Shown here: piece after piece, positions 8,580 to 16,075 of the stretch | How positions within the stretch are numbered: position 1 is the stretch's first letter | Layout of the letters: every line of letters starts with the position of its first letter | NCBI RefSeq assembly: GCF_000092225.1 | Contig: NC_014158.1 | Span: forward strand, 3,596,001 to 3,660,000 | Length of the DNA stretch: 64,000 nt | Reading direction: 5' to 3' | DNA from: Tsukamurella paurometabola DSM 20162 | GTDB lineage: Bacteria; Actinomycetota; Actinomycetes; Mycobacteriales; Mycobacteriaceae | The notes under the pieces: generated by a model | The model's input: only the letters and a program-made list of their open reading frames with translations | What the model was told of the DNA's origin: nothing | Databases searched by the model: none | Translations under genes and position numbers: made by a program

Positions 8580-10175
8580 ATGATCCGCGCAATCCCGCGG
8601 TGGCGGACGAGTACCGGTGCGGTCCTCATCACCCTCGCGGCCGGCCTGGTGTGCCTGCTCGTCGTCGACCTCGCGGGACTGGACACCACCTGGTGGGCGC
8701 TCGGCGCGATCGGGCTCGCCCAGGCATCGGTGGCTCTGTGGTCGTGGTCGCGCATCACCCACGAGCAGCGGACTCGTCGCGTGGACCTCGTCCTGTTGTA
8801 CGTGTTCCTGTTCACGCTCTGGGGATTCGTTCTGATCAACGACCACGCGGTGATCCCCTACTCCGCCGTCTTCGTCCTGGGAGTCGTGGCATTCGTGGTC
8901 GCGGGACCGTTGACCACCCTTGTCCAGCGGGTAGCCGCGGGAACGACCGATCGCCCCGCGGGGCCGATCGCCGCCGCGGCACCCGGGGCGCACAACCGAA
9001 CCCGGTATCCGCTCGACGTCGTGCGCGCACTCGGCGGCCTCTGGGTTCTCGCCTACCACTGCTACGACAATCAGCGCTCGGGCATCATCGGGGGCATCGC
9101 CACCACGGTGGAACTGAGCGATCGCATCGCCAAGGCCAGCGACTTCGCAGTGTCGATGTTCTTCGTGATCAGTGGCTTCGTGATCTTCCTGCCTCTTGCC
9201 CGCAACGCGCTCGCGGGAAAGCCGCTGCGCAGCGGGCGTCGACTGATGCTGCACCGCGTTGCCCGCCTCCTGCCGCTCTACATCGCGGTGATCGTCGCCG
9301 TCTGGGTGGTCACCAATCCGGTGCTGCCGGGCCGCTGGACGGATCTCGCACTGCATCTGACGATGCTGCAGGTCTACCGCGACGACAGCATCTTCTCCAT
9401 CAACGGCCCCGCCTGGTCGCTGGCGGTGGAGTTCCACTTCTACCTGGCGATGGCCCTCGCGACGCCCCTGCTGGCGTGGGCGTGCACGCGGCTGCCGCGG
9501 CGGTGGAGATTCGGGGTGCTGTGGGCAGTGCCCGTGGGACTCATCGCCGTCGGGGTGTGGTGGGCGTCCTTCGTGGGTCCGCGGTATCGGTTGGGCACAT
9601 CGGATTCGATGTGGTTCGGCCCGCTCTCCAAGGCCGCGATCTTCGGCCTCGGGTGCGCACTCGCCCTCATCGTCGCCAGCGGAGGCGTGGTGCGCCGTCC
9701 GCTCTGGCGCGGGACGATGTTCGTGTTCGGGACACTGATCGTGGTGATGTCCGCCAGCGCGATGCAACCACCGAAGGTGAACCCGAGGCCGGACGAACTG
9801 TACGTGAACACGGTGGAAGCGTCGTTCTTCCTGAACTTCCATGCCGTCGCGGCATTCTTCATCATCGGTGCCATCGTGCTGGCCCCTGCGGGCGTGTCGC
9901 CGCGGTGGCTGCACTGGCGGCCGCTCGTGGCCGTGGGGACGTGGAGTTACGGGCTCTACCTGCTCCATGAACCGGTGATCCGGCTCCTACGCTGGCTGCA
10001 CCTTCTCCCACCCCAGATGGGTGGTCGGTGGGACTGGCTGATCTCGACGGCGATAGTCGCTCCGATATCGATTGCCCTGGCCTACCTGAGTTTCCGCACC
10101 ATTGAGCGGTCCGGAATGGCGGTACTACGGGTCATCGAGCGTCGTCAGGCCACACCGGAACGGATGAGCGCATGA
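8580..10175 (+). CDS. Membrane acyltransferase, acyltransferase-3 (OafA/YrhL) family
   Basis: A 531-residue integral membrane protein. About 130 N-terminal residues form four extra transmembrane helices. The acyltransferase-3 domain then begins with RYPLDVVRALGGLWVLAYHC, which carries the conserved Arg and catalytic-region His, and includes FVISGFVIF and WSLAVEFHFYLA, both family hallmarks. Such enzymes O-acylate sugars or lipids across the inner membrane. The ATGA overlap with the porin gene at 10172-10175 and 3-bp spacing upstream place it in the exporter operon. The product is plausibly an acylated glycolipid or polysaccharide, but the substrate is an inference. Confidence 0.85.
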   Translation: MIRAIPRWRTSTGAVLITLAAGLVCLLVVDLAGLDTTWWALGAIGLAQASVALWSWSRITHEQRTRRVDLVLLYVFLFTLWGFVLINDHAVIPYSAVFVLGVVAFVVAGPLTTLVQRVAAGTTDRPAGPIAAAAPGAHNRTRYPLDVVRALGGLWVLAYHCYDNQRSGIIGGIATTVELSDRIAKASDFAVSMFFVISGFVIFLPLARNALAGKPLRSGRRLMLHRVARLLPLYIAVIVAVWVVTNPVLPGRWTDLALHLTMLQVYRDDSIFSINGPAWSLAVEFHFYLAMALATPLLAWACTRLPRRWRFGVLWAVPVGLIAVGVWWASFVGPRYRLGTSDSMWFGPLSKAAIFGLGCALALIVASGGVVRRPLWRGTMFVFGTLIVVMSASAMQPPKVNPRPDELYVNTVEASFFLNFHAVAAFFIIGAIVLAPAGVSPRWLHWRPLVAVGTWSYGLYLLHEPVIRLLRWLHLLPPQMGGRWDWLISTAIVAPISIALAYLSFRTIERSGMAVLRVIERRQATPERMSA

Positions 10176-10873
10176 CACGGCGCACCGGCCTTCTCCCGCT
10201 CCTCATCGCGCTCACACTGGCATCGCCGGGCCCGGGCCAGGCGAACGCCGCACCCGGTCGCGATCTGGGAAGCGCGACCGCACATCAGAGGATCGGCGGC
10301 GTCACCGTCACCCTCTCCCTCACCAACCACTTCTCGACCGCCGCGCCCGCGATGGTGGCGCTTCCCAGCACGCGCAACGCCTGGGTGTCCGGGGCTCTGG
10401 CGGTGAAGGTCGACCGGAGCGGAACCGCACCGATCTCCGGCACACTGGTCGCCGGGTACCTGATCGGGTGCCAGGCCGATATCGGTACCGCAACCGCTTC
10501 TCTCACGGCCAACGTCGACTCGGGGGCGCAATGGACGGATGGCAGAGGCTCGATCCGGCCGACTGCCACCGCACGCACGGGAGGCACCGTCGCGCTCGCG
10601 ACAGGCACGGTGGGCGCCCAGATCCTCACCTACGACCCGCCGACCGCACCCCGCGCGGGCGCCGAGGTGGTGCCCACCGCTCCGTGGGGTGCCGCGAGCC
10701 CGGGCTACTTCTTCTTCGGGCCGACGGGCTCGCTGACGTATCAGGATCAGACGATCGGCGTGGACGGGTGTCTGGGGCGGGCGCAGGCGAAATTCTTCGC
10801 CGTAGCCGCCGTCCGGGTCGGCAACTCCGAGGTGAATCTCAATCTTTGGGGAAAGACCTTCGACCTGACATGA
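10172..10873 (+). CDS. MspA-family outer-membrane porin-like protein
   Basis: A 233-residue secreted protein with a signal peptide (RRTGLLPLLIALTLASPG, cleavage after about residue 27 at ANA-APG). The family's paired landmarks are present: GYLIGCQADI (about 92-101) and DGCLGRAQAKFFA (about 195-207), the two cysteine-containing strands of MspA proteins, with a Gly/Thr-rich central region. MspA porins form octameric channels in the mycolate outer membrane and are confined to mycolic-acid bacteria. It is the last gene of the exporter-acyltransferase operon (4-bp overlap), which is unusual because porin genes are mostly monocistronic. It may give the exported product a route through the outer membrane. 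Confidence 0.83.
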   Translation: MTRRTGLLPLLIALTLASPGPGQANAAPGRDLGSATAHQRIGGVTVTLSLTNHFSTAAPAMVALPSTRNAWVSGALAVKVDRSGTAPISGTLVAGYLIGCQADIGTATASLTANVDSGAQWTDGRGSIRPTATARTGGTVALATGTVGAQILTYDPPTAPRAGAEVVPTAPWGAASPGYFFFGPTGSLTYQDQTIGVDGCLGRAQAKFFAVAAVRVGNSEVNLNLWGKTFDLT

Positions 10874-10982
10874 CCGAGGCGCGGAATTGGTGCGATTACC
10901 ACATGTATGATGAACCGAGCGGAAGTGCTGCGAAAACAACGACGTATCCGTCAATTGTGTTACGACTCGGAAACAACTGCGA

Positions 10983-11609
10983 ATGAGGCCATCGGTGCAA
11001 TCCCCGGATTCAATACCGCGCCAGGAACAAATCATCCAGACGGTGATCAGTTTGATCGCCGAACACGGATACGCGTACACCTCCTTGCAACGAATCGCGG
11101 ATGCGGCATCGATCTCCAAGGCGACCGTTCTCTACCATTTCTCCAACAAGAACGAACTGGTGAGCGCGGCCTATGACACCGTCCTCGCCGATCTGACCGG
11201 TAGCGTCGGGAAAGCCGTCGCGGCCGCGAGTTCGCCCGCGGATGCGGTGGAGGCGTACGTCACCTCGATGGTGGGGTACTTCGCAACGAGTCCGGAACGC
11301 GCTCGGTTCCTCGTGCGGTGGCTCGAGGTCTCGGATTCGGGGGTAGGGGTGTCGCGCAACAGCGCCGGCCGCTGGGGCCCCTTGGCGGAACTGATCACCC
11401 AGGCCCAGAAGAGTGGCCAGTATTCGCCGTCGATCGACCCCCGAGCGCACGCAGTCGCCCTCGGGGGCGTCGTGGATGCGCTGATCAATGAATCGCACGC
11501 CGACCCCACGTTCGCCCTCGACGCCTGTACGGCAACACTGCTCTTCTTCACGCGCTCGACCGCTGACGGCCGGGCGCTCGACACCGATGCGCCGCGTCCG
11601 AGCCCGTAG
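10983..11609 (+). CDS. TetR-family transcriptional regulator
   Basis: A 208-residue protein with an N-terminal TetR DNA-binding domain: QEQIIQTVISLIAEHGYAYT, then the helix-turn-helix SLQRIADAASISKATVLYHF with the family's terminal YHF, and SNKNELVSAAYD. The C-terminal ligand domain is unassigned. It lies 109 bp downstream of the MspA-like gene on the same strand and ends 7 bp from a convergent second TetR gene. Position suggests it may control the exporter operon, whose promoter spacer holds a palindrome, but this is inference. Confidence 0.85.
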   Translation: MRPSVQSPDSIPRQEQIIQTVISLIAEHGYAYTSLQRIADAASISKATVLYHFSNKNELVSAAYDTVLADLTGSVGKAVAAASSPADAVEAYVTSMVGYFATSPERARFLVRWLEVSDSGVGVSRNSAGRWGPLAELITQAQKSGQYSPSIDPRAHAVALGGVVDALINESHADPTFALDACTATLLFFTRSTADGRALDTDAPRPSP

Positions 11610-11616
11610 CAGCGGC

Positions 11617-12150
11617 CTACGCGGGACCGATCAGGGCCTCGATGGCATCCTCGGCCTGCGCCGGGGTCAACTGCCCCACCAGCGTGCGGTAGGCGATCCC
11701 GTCCGCGGCCGCGAGCACGGTGCGGGCGCGGATCCGATCGCCGTCGAGCAGGGCGGTCGCGTGATCCTCCGTGCCCTGTAGGACGGTGTTCACGATCGCA
11801 CTGATGGACGGGTCCGTGATGGCCTCGGCGAGATACGTGTACCAGACCTTCGATCCCCGCCTTTCCGCTTCCGAACGAGGAATCGCGTGGGTGAGGAGGC
11901 GGTTGAGCGAATCACGCGGAGACGACGATTCGGTGAGCGTATCCTGGGCGAGCCTGATCAAGGATTCCAGAGAATGCCGCAGAATCTCGTCACGCGAACG
12001 AAAGTAATGTTGTACCCGTCCCATCGAAATTCCACCGTGATTGGCGATCGACCGGAGCGTGACCGCCGCGATCCCTTCATCGGCGATGATCTCCCAAACG
12101 ATCTGGTCGATCTCAGCGCGACGTTGAGATGCATCGACATTTCGTGGCAC
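11617..12150 (-). CDS. TetR-family transcriptional regulator downstream of an ABC exporter
   Basis: A 177-residue protein starting with GTG at 12150. The HTH reads TLRSIANHGGISMGRVQHYF, then RSRDEILRHSLESL, typical of AcrR/TetR. It lies 36 bp downstream of the ABC permease gene at 12187 in the same direction and probably autoregulates that operon. A separate -10-like hexamer TATACT (12162-12157 on this strand) sits six bases before the start codon, so a leaderless transcript from its own promoter is also likely. Confidence 0.85.
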   Translation of the reverse strand: MPRNVDASQRRAEIDQIVWEIIADEGIAAVTLRSIANHGGISMGRVQHYFRSRDEILRHSLESLIRLAQDTLTESSSPRDSLNRLLTHAIPRSEAERRGSKVWYTYLAEAITDPSISAIVNTVLQGTEDHATALLDGDRIRARTVLAAADGIAYRTLVGQLTPAQAEDAIEALIGPA

Positions 12151-12156
12151 GCACCA

Positions 12157-12162
12157 AGTATA
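12157..12162 (-). promoter_or_regulatory. -10 element for a leaderless TetR transcript
   Basis: TATACT on the minus strand ends six bases before the GTG at 12150. This spacing puts the transcription start on the first base of the start codon, the common leaderless arrangement in Mycobacteriales. No Shine-Dalgarno sequence is apparent. No good -35 is seen. Confidence 0.5.
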
Positions 12163-12186
12163 TCCCGCAGGGTGTGCAATCGACCT

Positions 12187-12963
12187 CTACTGCCTGCCCC
12201 CGCCCCTCCGGTAGAACACCACCGCCGCGGCGCCGAAGATCGCCAGCCACACCGCGACGTTGGCGATCGCTCCCAGGAGGGAGACGTGCTCGCCCGAGAA
12301 CTGCGCGCCCTCGTTGAGCGGGTACCTGGCCAGGGTCGCCACCCCGTACATCGGCGTGAGCTTCGCGAACGCGAGCGCGGCACCCGACAGCGGGAGGAAC
12401 AGGTTTCCGGCGAGGGCCAGCGCCGTCATCAGCAGACCCGGCATGTGCAGCACGATCTCGGGCTTGAAGGCGAGACCGAGCGCCAGGCCGAGCGCGGCGA
12501 AGACCGCCGAGCCGATCCACGCCGCCAGCAGCGACAGCACCCACACCTGCGGCTGCGCATGCGCCCCGGTCGCGGCGCCCACTACTGCGACCACGATCAC
12601 CGGTAGCGCGGCCACCGCCATCGAGCTGACGATCTTGGTGGCGATGTACGCCTCGGGACGCAACGGAGTCAGGCGCAGCGTGCGCATCCAGCCCACCGAG
12701 CGCTCGACGGAGACCGCCGCCGCGGTCGTGGTACCGGCGGCCGCGGCGCCGTAGACCGCCATGCCGATCATCATCCAGGCGGCGAAGTCGCCGTGCGCGA
12801 GTTGCGCGTCGAATCCGGAGCGCTGCTTATACAGCGCCAGGTAGAGCACGGCGGGCAGGGCAAGGGTGAAAATCAGAGTCTGCCGGTTCCGCAGCAGGCG
12901 GCGGACCTCCAACTGCAGGAATCGGGCGTTGAGGCCGGTACGTGCCGCGTGATCGGCGGTCAT
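12187..12963 (-). CDS. ABC-2 type exporter permease
   Basis: A 258-residue membrane protein from ATG 12963, overlapping the ATPase stop codon (ATGA). It has a cytosolic N-terminus (LQLEVRRLLRNRQTLIFTLA) and about six transmembrane helices, with the ABC-2 element SVERSVGWMRTLRLTPLRPE between helices 2 and 3. It resembles DrrB-like permeases. Together with the overlapping ATPase gene it forms a drug or lipid exporter. The TetR gene 36 bp downstream is its likely regulator. Confidence 0.87.
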   Translation of the reverse strand: MTADHAARTGLNARFLQLEVRRLLRNRQTLIFTLALPAVLYLALYKQRSGFDAQLAHGDFAAWMMIGMAVYGAAAAGTTTAAAVSVERSVGWMRTLRLTPLRPEAYIATKIVSSMAVAALPVIVVAVVGAATGAHAQPQVWVLSLLAAWIGSAVFAALGLALGLAFKPEIVLHMPGLLMTALALAGNLFLPLSGAALAFAKLTPMYGVATLARYPLNEGAQFSGEHVSLLGAIANVAVWLAIFGAAAVVFYRRGGGRQ

Positions 12964-13931
12964 CGGGCTACCTCTCCGTCGGCGGTGAGCTGAACGAAGA
13001 CCTCTTCGAGGCCGAGGCTCACCGCCTCGAGTTCGCGCGCATCGGTCCGGGTGAGAAGGAAACGCACCAGATCGTCCGACGATGCCTTTCCCGGGGAGCC
13101 GTGTCGGTGTGTGGCGAACACCGTACGGTCGCCTCGGATTTCGACTATTCGTGTGCCGGGCACGGTGTGCAGCGCGGCATCGGCACCGGCGCGCGAGACG
13201 ACCGCCGAGACGGCCCGCCCCGAGGTACGGGCGCGGACCTCGGCGGTGGTGCCGTCGGCGACGACACGGCCCCGGGCCACCATCACGACGCGATCGGCGA
13301 AGTGGTCCGCCTCGTCGAGGTAGTGGGTGGCGAAGAGCACCGTGGTACCCCGCGCGGCGTCGGCTCGCACATCGGCCCAGAACCGGCGGCGAGCATCGAC
13401 ATCCATACCGGCGGTGGGCTCGTCGAGAATCAGCAGATCGGGGTCCGAGAGCAATGCGAGCGCGAATCGCAGGCTCTGCTGCTGGCCACCGGAGCACGTC
13501 GACACCGTGCGCTGCCGCACCTCATCGAGGCCGGCGCGGCGGATCACTTCTTCGGAATCGGCGCCGGGGAACAGTGAGGCGATCACGTCGACGGTGGCTT
13601 GCACGGTGAGAGCGGGAAGCAGCCCACCGGACTGCATCACGGCGGCCACGCGGCCGGACCGGACTGCGTCCTCGGGCGTGAGCCCGAGGACCTGCACGCG
13701 ACCGGCGTCGGGCCGGGTCAGACCGAGGATCATATCGATTGTGGTGCTCTTTCCAGCGCCGTTGGGGCCGAGGAAGGCCACCACCTCTCCGGGCTGGACG
13801 GTGAGGTCGATGCCGTCGACAGCGAGGAATCGCTCGCCGCCGGTCGTGGTGAATCCCTTGGTGAGTCCACGGATGTCGAGGGCTGCCACGCCGGAAGCGA
13901 CACCGGCGAAGGCACTGTAGGCACTGGTCAT
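12960..13931 (-). CDS. ABC exporter ATP-binding protein (DrrA/CcmA type)
   Basis: A 323-residue ATPase. Walker A is GPNGAGKST, the Q-loop MQSGGLLP, the signature CSGGQQQSLRFALALL, Walker B LLILDEPTAGMD, and the H-loop FATHYLDE. A C-terminal extension of about 90 residues follows, as in daunorubicin-type exporters. The start is the ATG at 13931; an internal TTG/GTG could shorten it by about 15 residues (the first beta strand begins ALDIRGLTKGF). It is the first gene of an ATPase-permease-TetR operon. The substrate is unknown. Confidence 0.9.
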   Translation of the reverse strand: MTSAYSAFAGVASGVAALDIRGLTKGFTTTGGERFLAVDGIDLTVQPGEVVAFLGPNGAGKSTTIDMILGLTRPDAGRVQVLGLTPEDAVRSGRVAAVMQSGGLLPALTVQATVDVIASLFPGADSEEVIRRAGLDEVRQRTVSTCSGGQQQSLRFALALLSDPDLLILDEPTAGMDVDARRRFWADVRADAARGTTVLFATHYLDEADHFADRVVMVARGRVVADGTTAEVRARTSGRAVSAVVSRAGADAALHTVPGTRIVEIRGDRTVFATHRHGSPGKASSDDLVRFLLTRTDARELEAVSLGLEEVFVQLTADGEVAR

Positions 13932-14031
13932 GGAAGTGATTCTGGGCGGTCAGCGACGCCCGCACCTCCATCGCCGGGTGGAGATCCGGGTGGAGAACGC
14001 GGCGCCACCGCTCACCCGCAACTCCGATGCG

Positions 14032-14310
14032 TCAGGCCCCGGCGGCGCGGGCCGCGATGCGCGCCTGTACCTCGGGGCGGCGCAGCGGCGGCACCGTCTT
14101 GGGCGGCTGGCGCCGTGCGGGCAGCGCGTCGAGCAGTTCCTCCGTGGCGGCGGTGACCTTCGCGACGGCCTTCTCGAAGGCCTCGCGATTGGCATCGCTC
14201 ACCTTCTGCACGCCCGAGACCTTGCGCACGTACTGCCGCGCGGCGGCCTCGATCTCCTCGTCGGTGGCGGCGGGTTCGAGTCCCCGCAGTTCAGTGATGT
14301 TCCGGCACAT
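14032..14310 (-). CDS. DUF2277 family protein
   Basis: A 92-residue protein beginning MCRNITELRGLEPAATDEEI, the hallmark of DUF2277, small actinobacterial and proteobacterial proteins of unknown function. It has a conserved helical region (QYVRKVSGVQKVSDANREAF) with basic residues, resembling helix-hairpin-helix-like nucleic-acid-binding segments; no catalytic residues are evident. It lies 31 bp downstream of the D-amino-acid oxidase-like gene on the same strand and may share its transcript. Confidence 0.85.
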   Translation of the reverse strand: MCRNITELRGLEPAATDEEIEAAARQYVRKVSGVQKVSDANREAFEKAVAKVTAATEELLDALPARRQPPKTVPPLRRPEVQARIAARAAGA

Positions 14311-14341
14311 ACCTCGACGGTAGTCCCGGCGCGGCCGCGCG

Positions 14342-15259
14342 TCAGCCGATCAGTGCCGTCACCTCGTCGGCACAACCCCAGCTCAGGGTGACGCCGGCGC
14401 CGCCGTGGCCGTAGCAGTGGACCACCTCGCCCACGCGTTCGAGGCGGACCGTCGGCCGAGCCGGGCGCAAGCCGATGTTGTGCCCGATCACCCGCGCCCC
14501 GGCGAGTTCGGGAACAAGGGTGCGGGCGCGCTCGACGATGGCCTCGGCGGTCACCGGGTCGACGGTCAGGTCTTCGGCACCGTGGTCCTCGGTGCCGCCG
14601 ACCACGATGTCGCGGCTGCGCGGGATGACGTAGGTGGTCACGCCGGAGTCGAGAGAGGAGTCGTCGATCCACCAGCGGTCCAGTCCGATCTGTTCGAGAT
14701 AGACGACCTGCCCACGTACGGCTTCCATCGACGCGTCGCCCACGAGATCACGGGCGCCGAGACCGGTGGCGTTGACGATCGGCCCGTCGAGGTCGTCGAG
14801 CGAAGTCACGGTCCGCTGTTCGACGGTGCCGCCCAGCTCACACACCCGCCCGGCGAGCCACGGCAGGTAGATCGGCATCTCGATCACGGGCGCGACGAAG
14901 CTCCAGCCCTCCGCGTAGCCGGGGCGGGGCTCGGCGACCCGGTGCACCTCGGGAACCGCAACGCTCCACCACGGCTCTCCCACCGGCTGCCGGAAGATCT
15001 CAGTGCCGGATGTCATCACCACGCCGTCGGCTCCGCGCTCGGCGAGGGAGGTGAACTCGGCGAGCGCGGCGGCCGACCAGCCGGCGACCCGGTCGCGCGG
15101 TTCGACGAGGTAGGGCTCCCAGACCGCCGCAGCAACGGCGGAGGTGAGGTCGGGGGCGAGGTCGCGGCCGTATACCCGTACGGTATGCCCGGCTTCCAAC
15201 AACCGCACCGCACAGGACAACCCGATCACACCGGCGCCCACCACCGTCACATCAGACAC
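14342..15259 (-). CDS. FAD-dependent D-amino-acid oxidase-like protein
   Basis: A 305-residue protein from the GTG at 15259, chosen because the Rossmann strand VSDVTVVGAGVIGLSCAVRL starts there; upstream codons belong to the end of the TetR frame. FAD binding is shown by GAGVIGLS. The active-site region RPARPTVRLE and the C-terminal CYGHGGAGVTLSWG, with the family signature GHGGAG, match DAO/DASPO enzymes, which oxidise D-amino acids to keto acids with H2O2 release. The start overlaps the TetR stop by 8 bp, so it is translationally coupled to that regulator. Confidence 0.87.
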   Translation of the reverse strand: MSDVTVVGAGVIGLSCAVRLLEAGHTVRVYGRDLAPDLTSAVAAAVWEPYLVEPRDRVAGWSAAALAEFTSLAERGADGVVMTSGTEIFRQPVGEPWWSVAVPEVHRVAEPRPGYAEGWSFVAPVIEMPIYLPWLAGRVCELGGTVEQRTVTSLDDLDGPIVNATGLGARDLVGDASMEAVRGQVVYLEQIGLDRWWIDDSSLDSGVTTYVIPRSRDIVVGGTEDHGAEDLTVDPVTAEAIVERARTLVPELAGARVIGHNIGLRPARPTVRLERVGEVVHCYGHGGAGVTLSWGCADEVTALIG

Positions 15260-15812
15260 GCCGGTCAGTCTCGCACAGCGGCAGTGTCGCGGCGTAGCGA
15301 TCGGCGGCCTCACACACGCGTTCCCGGTCGCCGGTGGTCAGCAAGTCCAGGAGAAGGCCGCGGAAGGTGGCGATCGCCAAGGTGATCGCGGTGTCGCCGG
15401 GCGCACGACGGGCCGCGGCGGCGAGGGCGATCCGCCAGTCATCGACCACGTGGCCCAGGAAGTCGTCGAATCGGTCCGGGTGCTGCAATGCCTGTCCATA
15501 GGCGGCGTAGAAGGTGCGGAAGTAGGCCTCGTTCTCCGGGGCCGATCCGTACCGCCACACCCGCCGGAATGCGGCGGGGAGTCCGGGCTCACCGTCGATC
15601 ACGTCCAGGCTCAAGCGATTCCGGATCCGGTCGAGTACTGCCTGCACCAGCTGTTCCTTCGAACCGAAATGGTGGGTGAGTGTGCTGGTGGATACCCCGA
15701 GCGAGGCGGCGAGCGGGCGCAACGAAAGGTCCGCGAGACCGTGCGCGACAACCACATCGACAGCGGCGTCGAGCAGCTGTGCGCGACGCGCGTGATCCAC
15801 GGGCCGACCCAT
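15252..15812 (-). CDS. TetR-family regulator linked to D-amino-acid oxidase
   Basis: A 186-residue TetR protein: RRAQLLDAAVDVVVAHGLAD, then the HTH SLRPLAASLGVSTSTLTHHF and GSKEQLVQAVLDRI. An AAGGAGG Shine-Dalgarno sequence precedes the ATG. It is co-transcribed with the oxidase gene (8-bp overlap). The IS110 element inserted about 20 bp upstream probably separates the gene from its native promoter, so expression may now depend on the element. Confidence 0.86.
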   Translation of the reverse strand: MGRPVDHARRAQLLDAAVDVVVAHGLADLSLRPLAASLGVSTSTLTHHFGSKEQLVQAVLDRIRNRLSLDVIDGEPGLPAAFRRVWRYGSAPENEAYFRTFYAAYGQALQHPDRFDDFLGHVVDDWRIALAAAARRAPGDTAITLAIATFRGLLLDLLTTGDRERVCEAADRYAATLPLCETDRRV

Positions 15813-15859
15813 CGAACCTCCTTGCGGATTCCTTAAGTTTGTAGGTGCAGTTGATTCGT

Positions 15860-16072
15860 GATGAATTACGTTCGGCTGTAGCCCGGGTGGGCCGGGTGTG
15901 GCCGTTGCTGCTTTGCCGGCCTGTCGTGGTGCGGCTTGAAAGGATTGGCCGCCCGGCCTGCCTGGACGTCCTCGGGCCGCTGATTGAGATCTGCGAGTGA
16001 TCGCTTGTTTAAGGAAATGCTGGCGAGGTTGTCCATCGGGTTCTCACTGGTAGACAAGCGAATAGGAGCGCA
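15860..16072 (+). ncRNA. Candidate IS110 bridge RNA region
   Basis: IS110-group elements encode a roughly 180-nt bridge RNA in the non-coding left end, upstream of the transposase. This region has the right position and size, and short stretches match the element ends. GAAAGGATT at 15938-15946 is complementary to 17301-17309 across the right end. ATTGAGA at 15983-15989 equals 17295-17301. TTAAGGAA at 16009-16016 is complementary to 15829-15836 across the left end. These resemble guide segments but are short and were found by eye. No fold was computed, and the RNA ends are not defined. Confidence 0.4.
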
Positions 16073-16075
16073 GAG

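Noticed and set aside
8141..9970. 609-codon plus-strand frame overlapping the small membrane protein and acyltransferase
   Set aside because: Frame-shifted shadow; Arg/Pro-rich with no hydrophobic helices, while the alternative frames give clear membrane proteins.
13974..13996. Short tandem repeat CCGGGTGGAGAT/CCGGGTGGAGA between DUF2277 and an ABC gene
   Set aside because: Only two copies and no dyad; could be chance in GC-rich DNA, not enough to call an operator.
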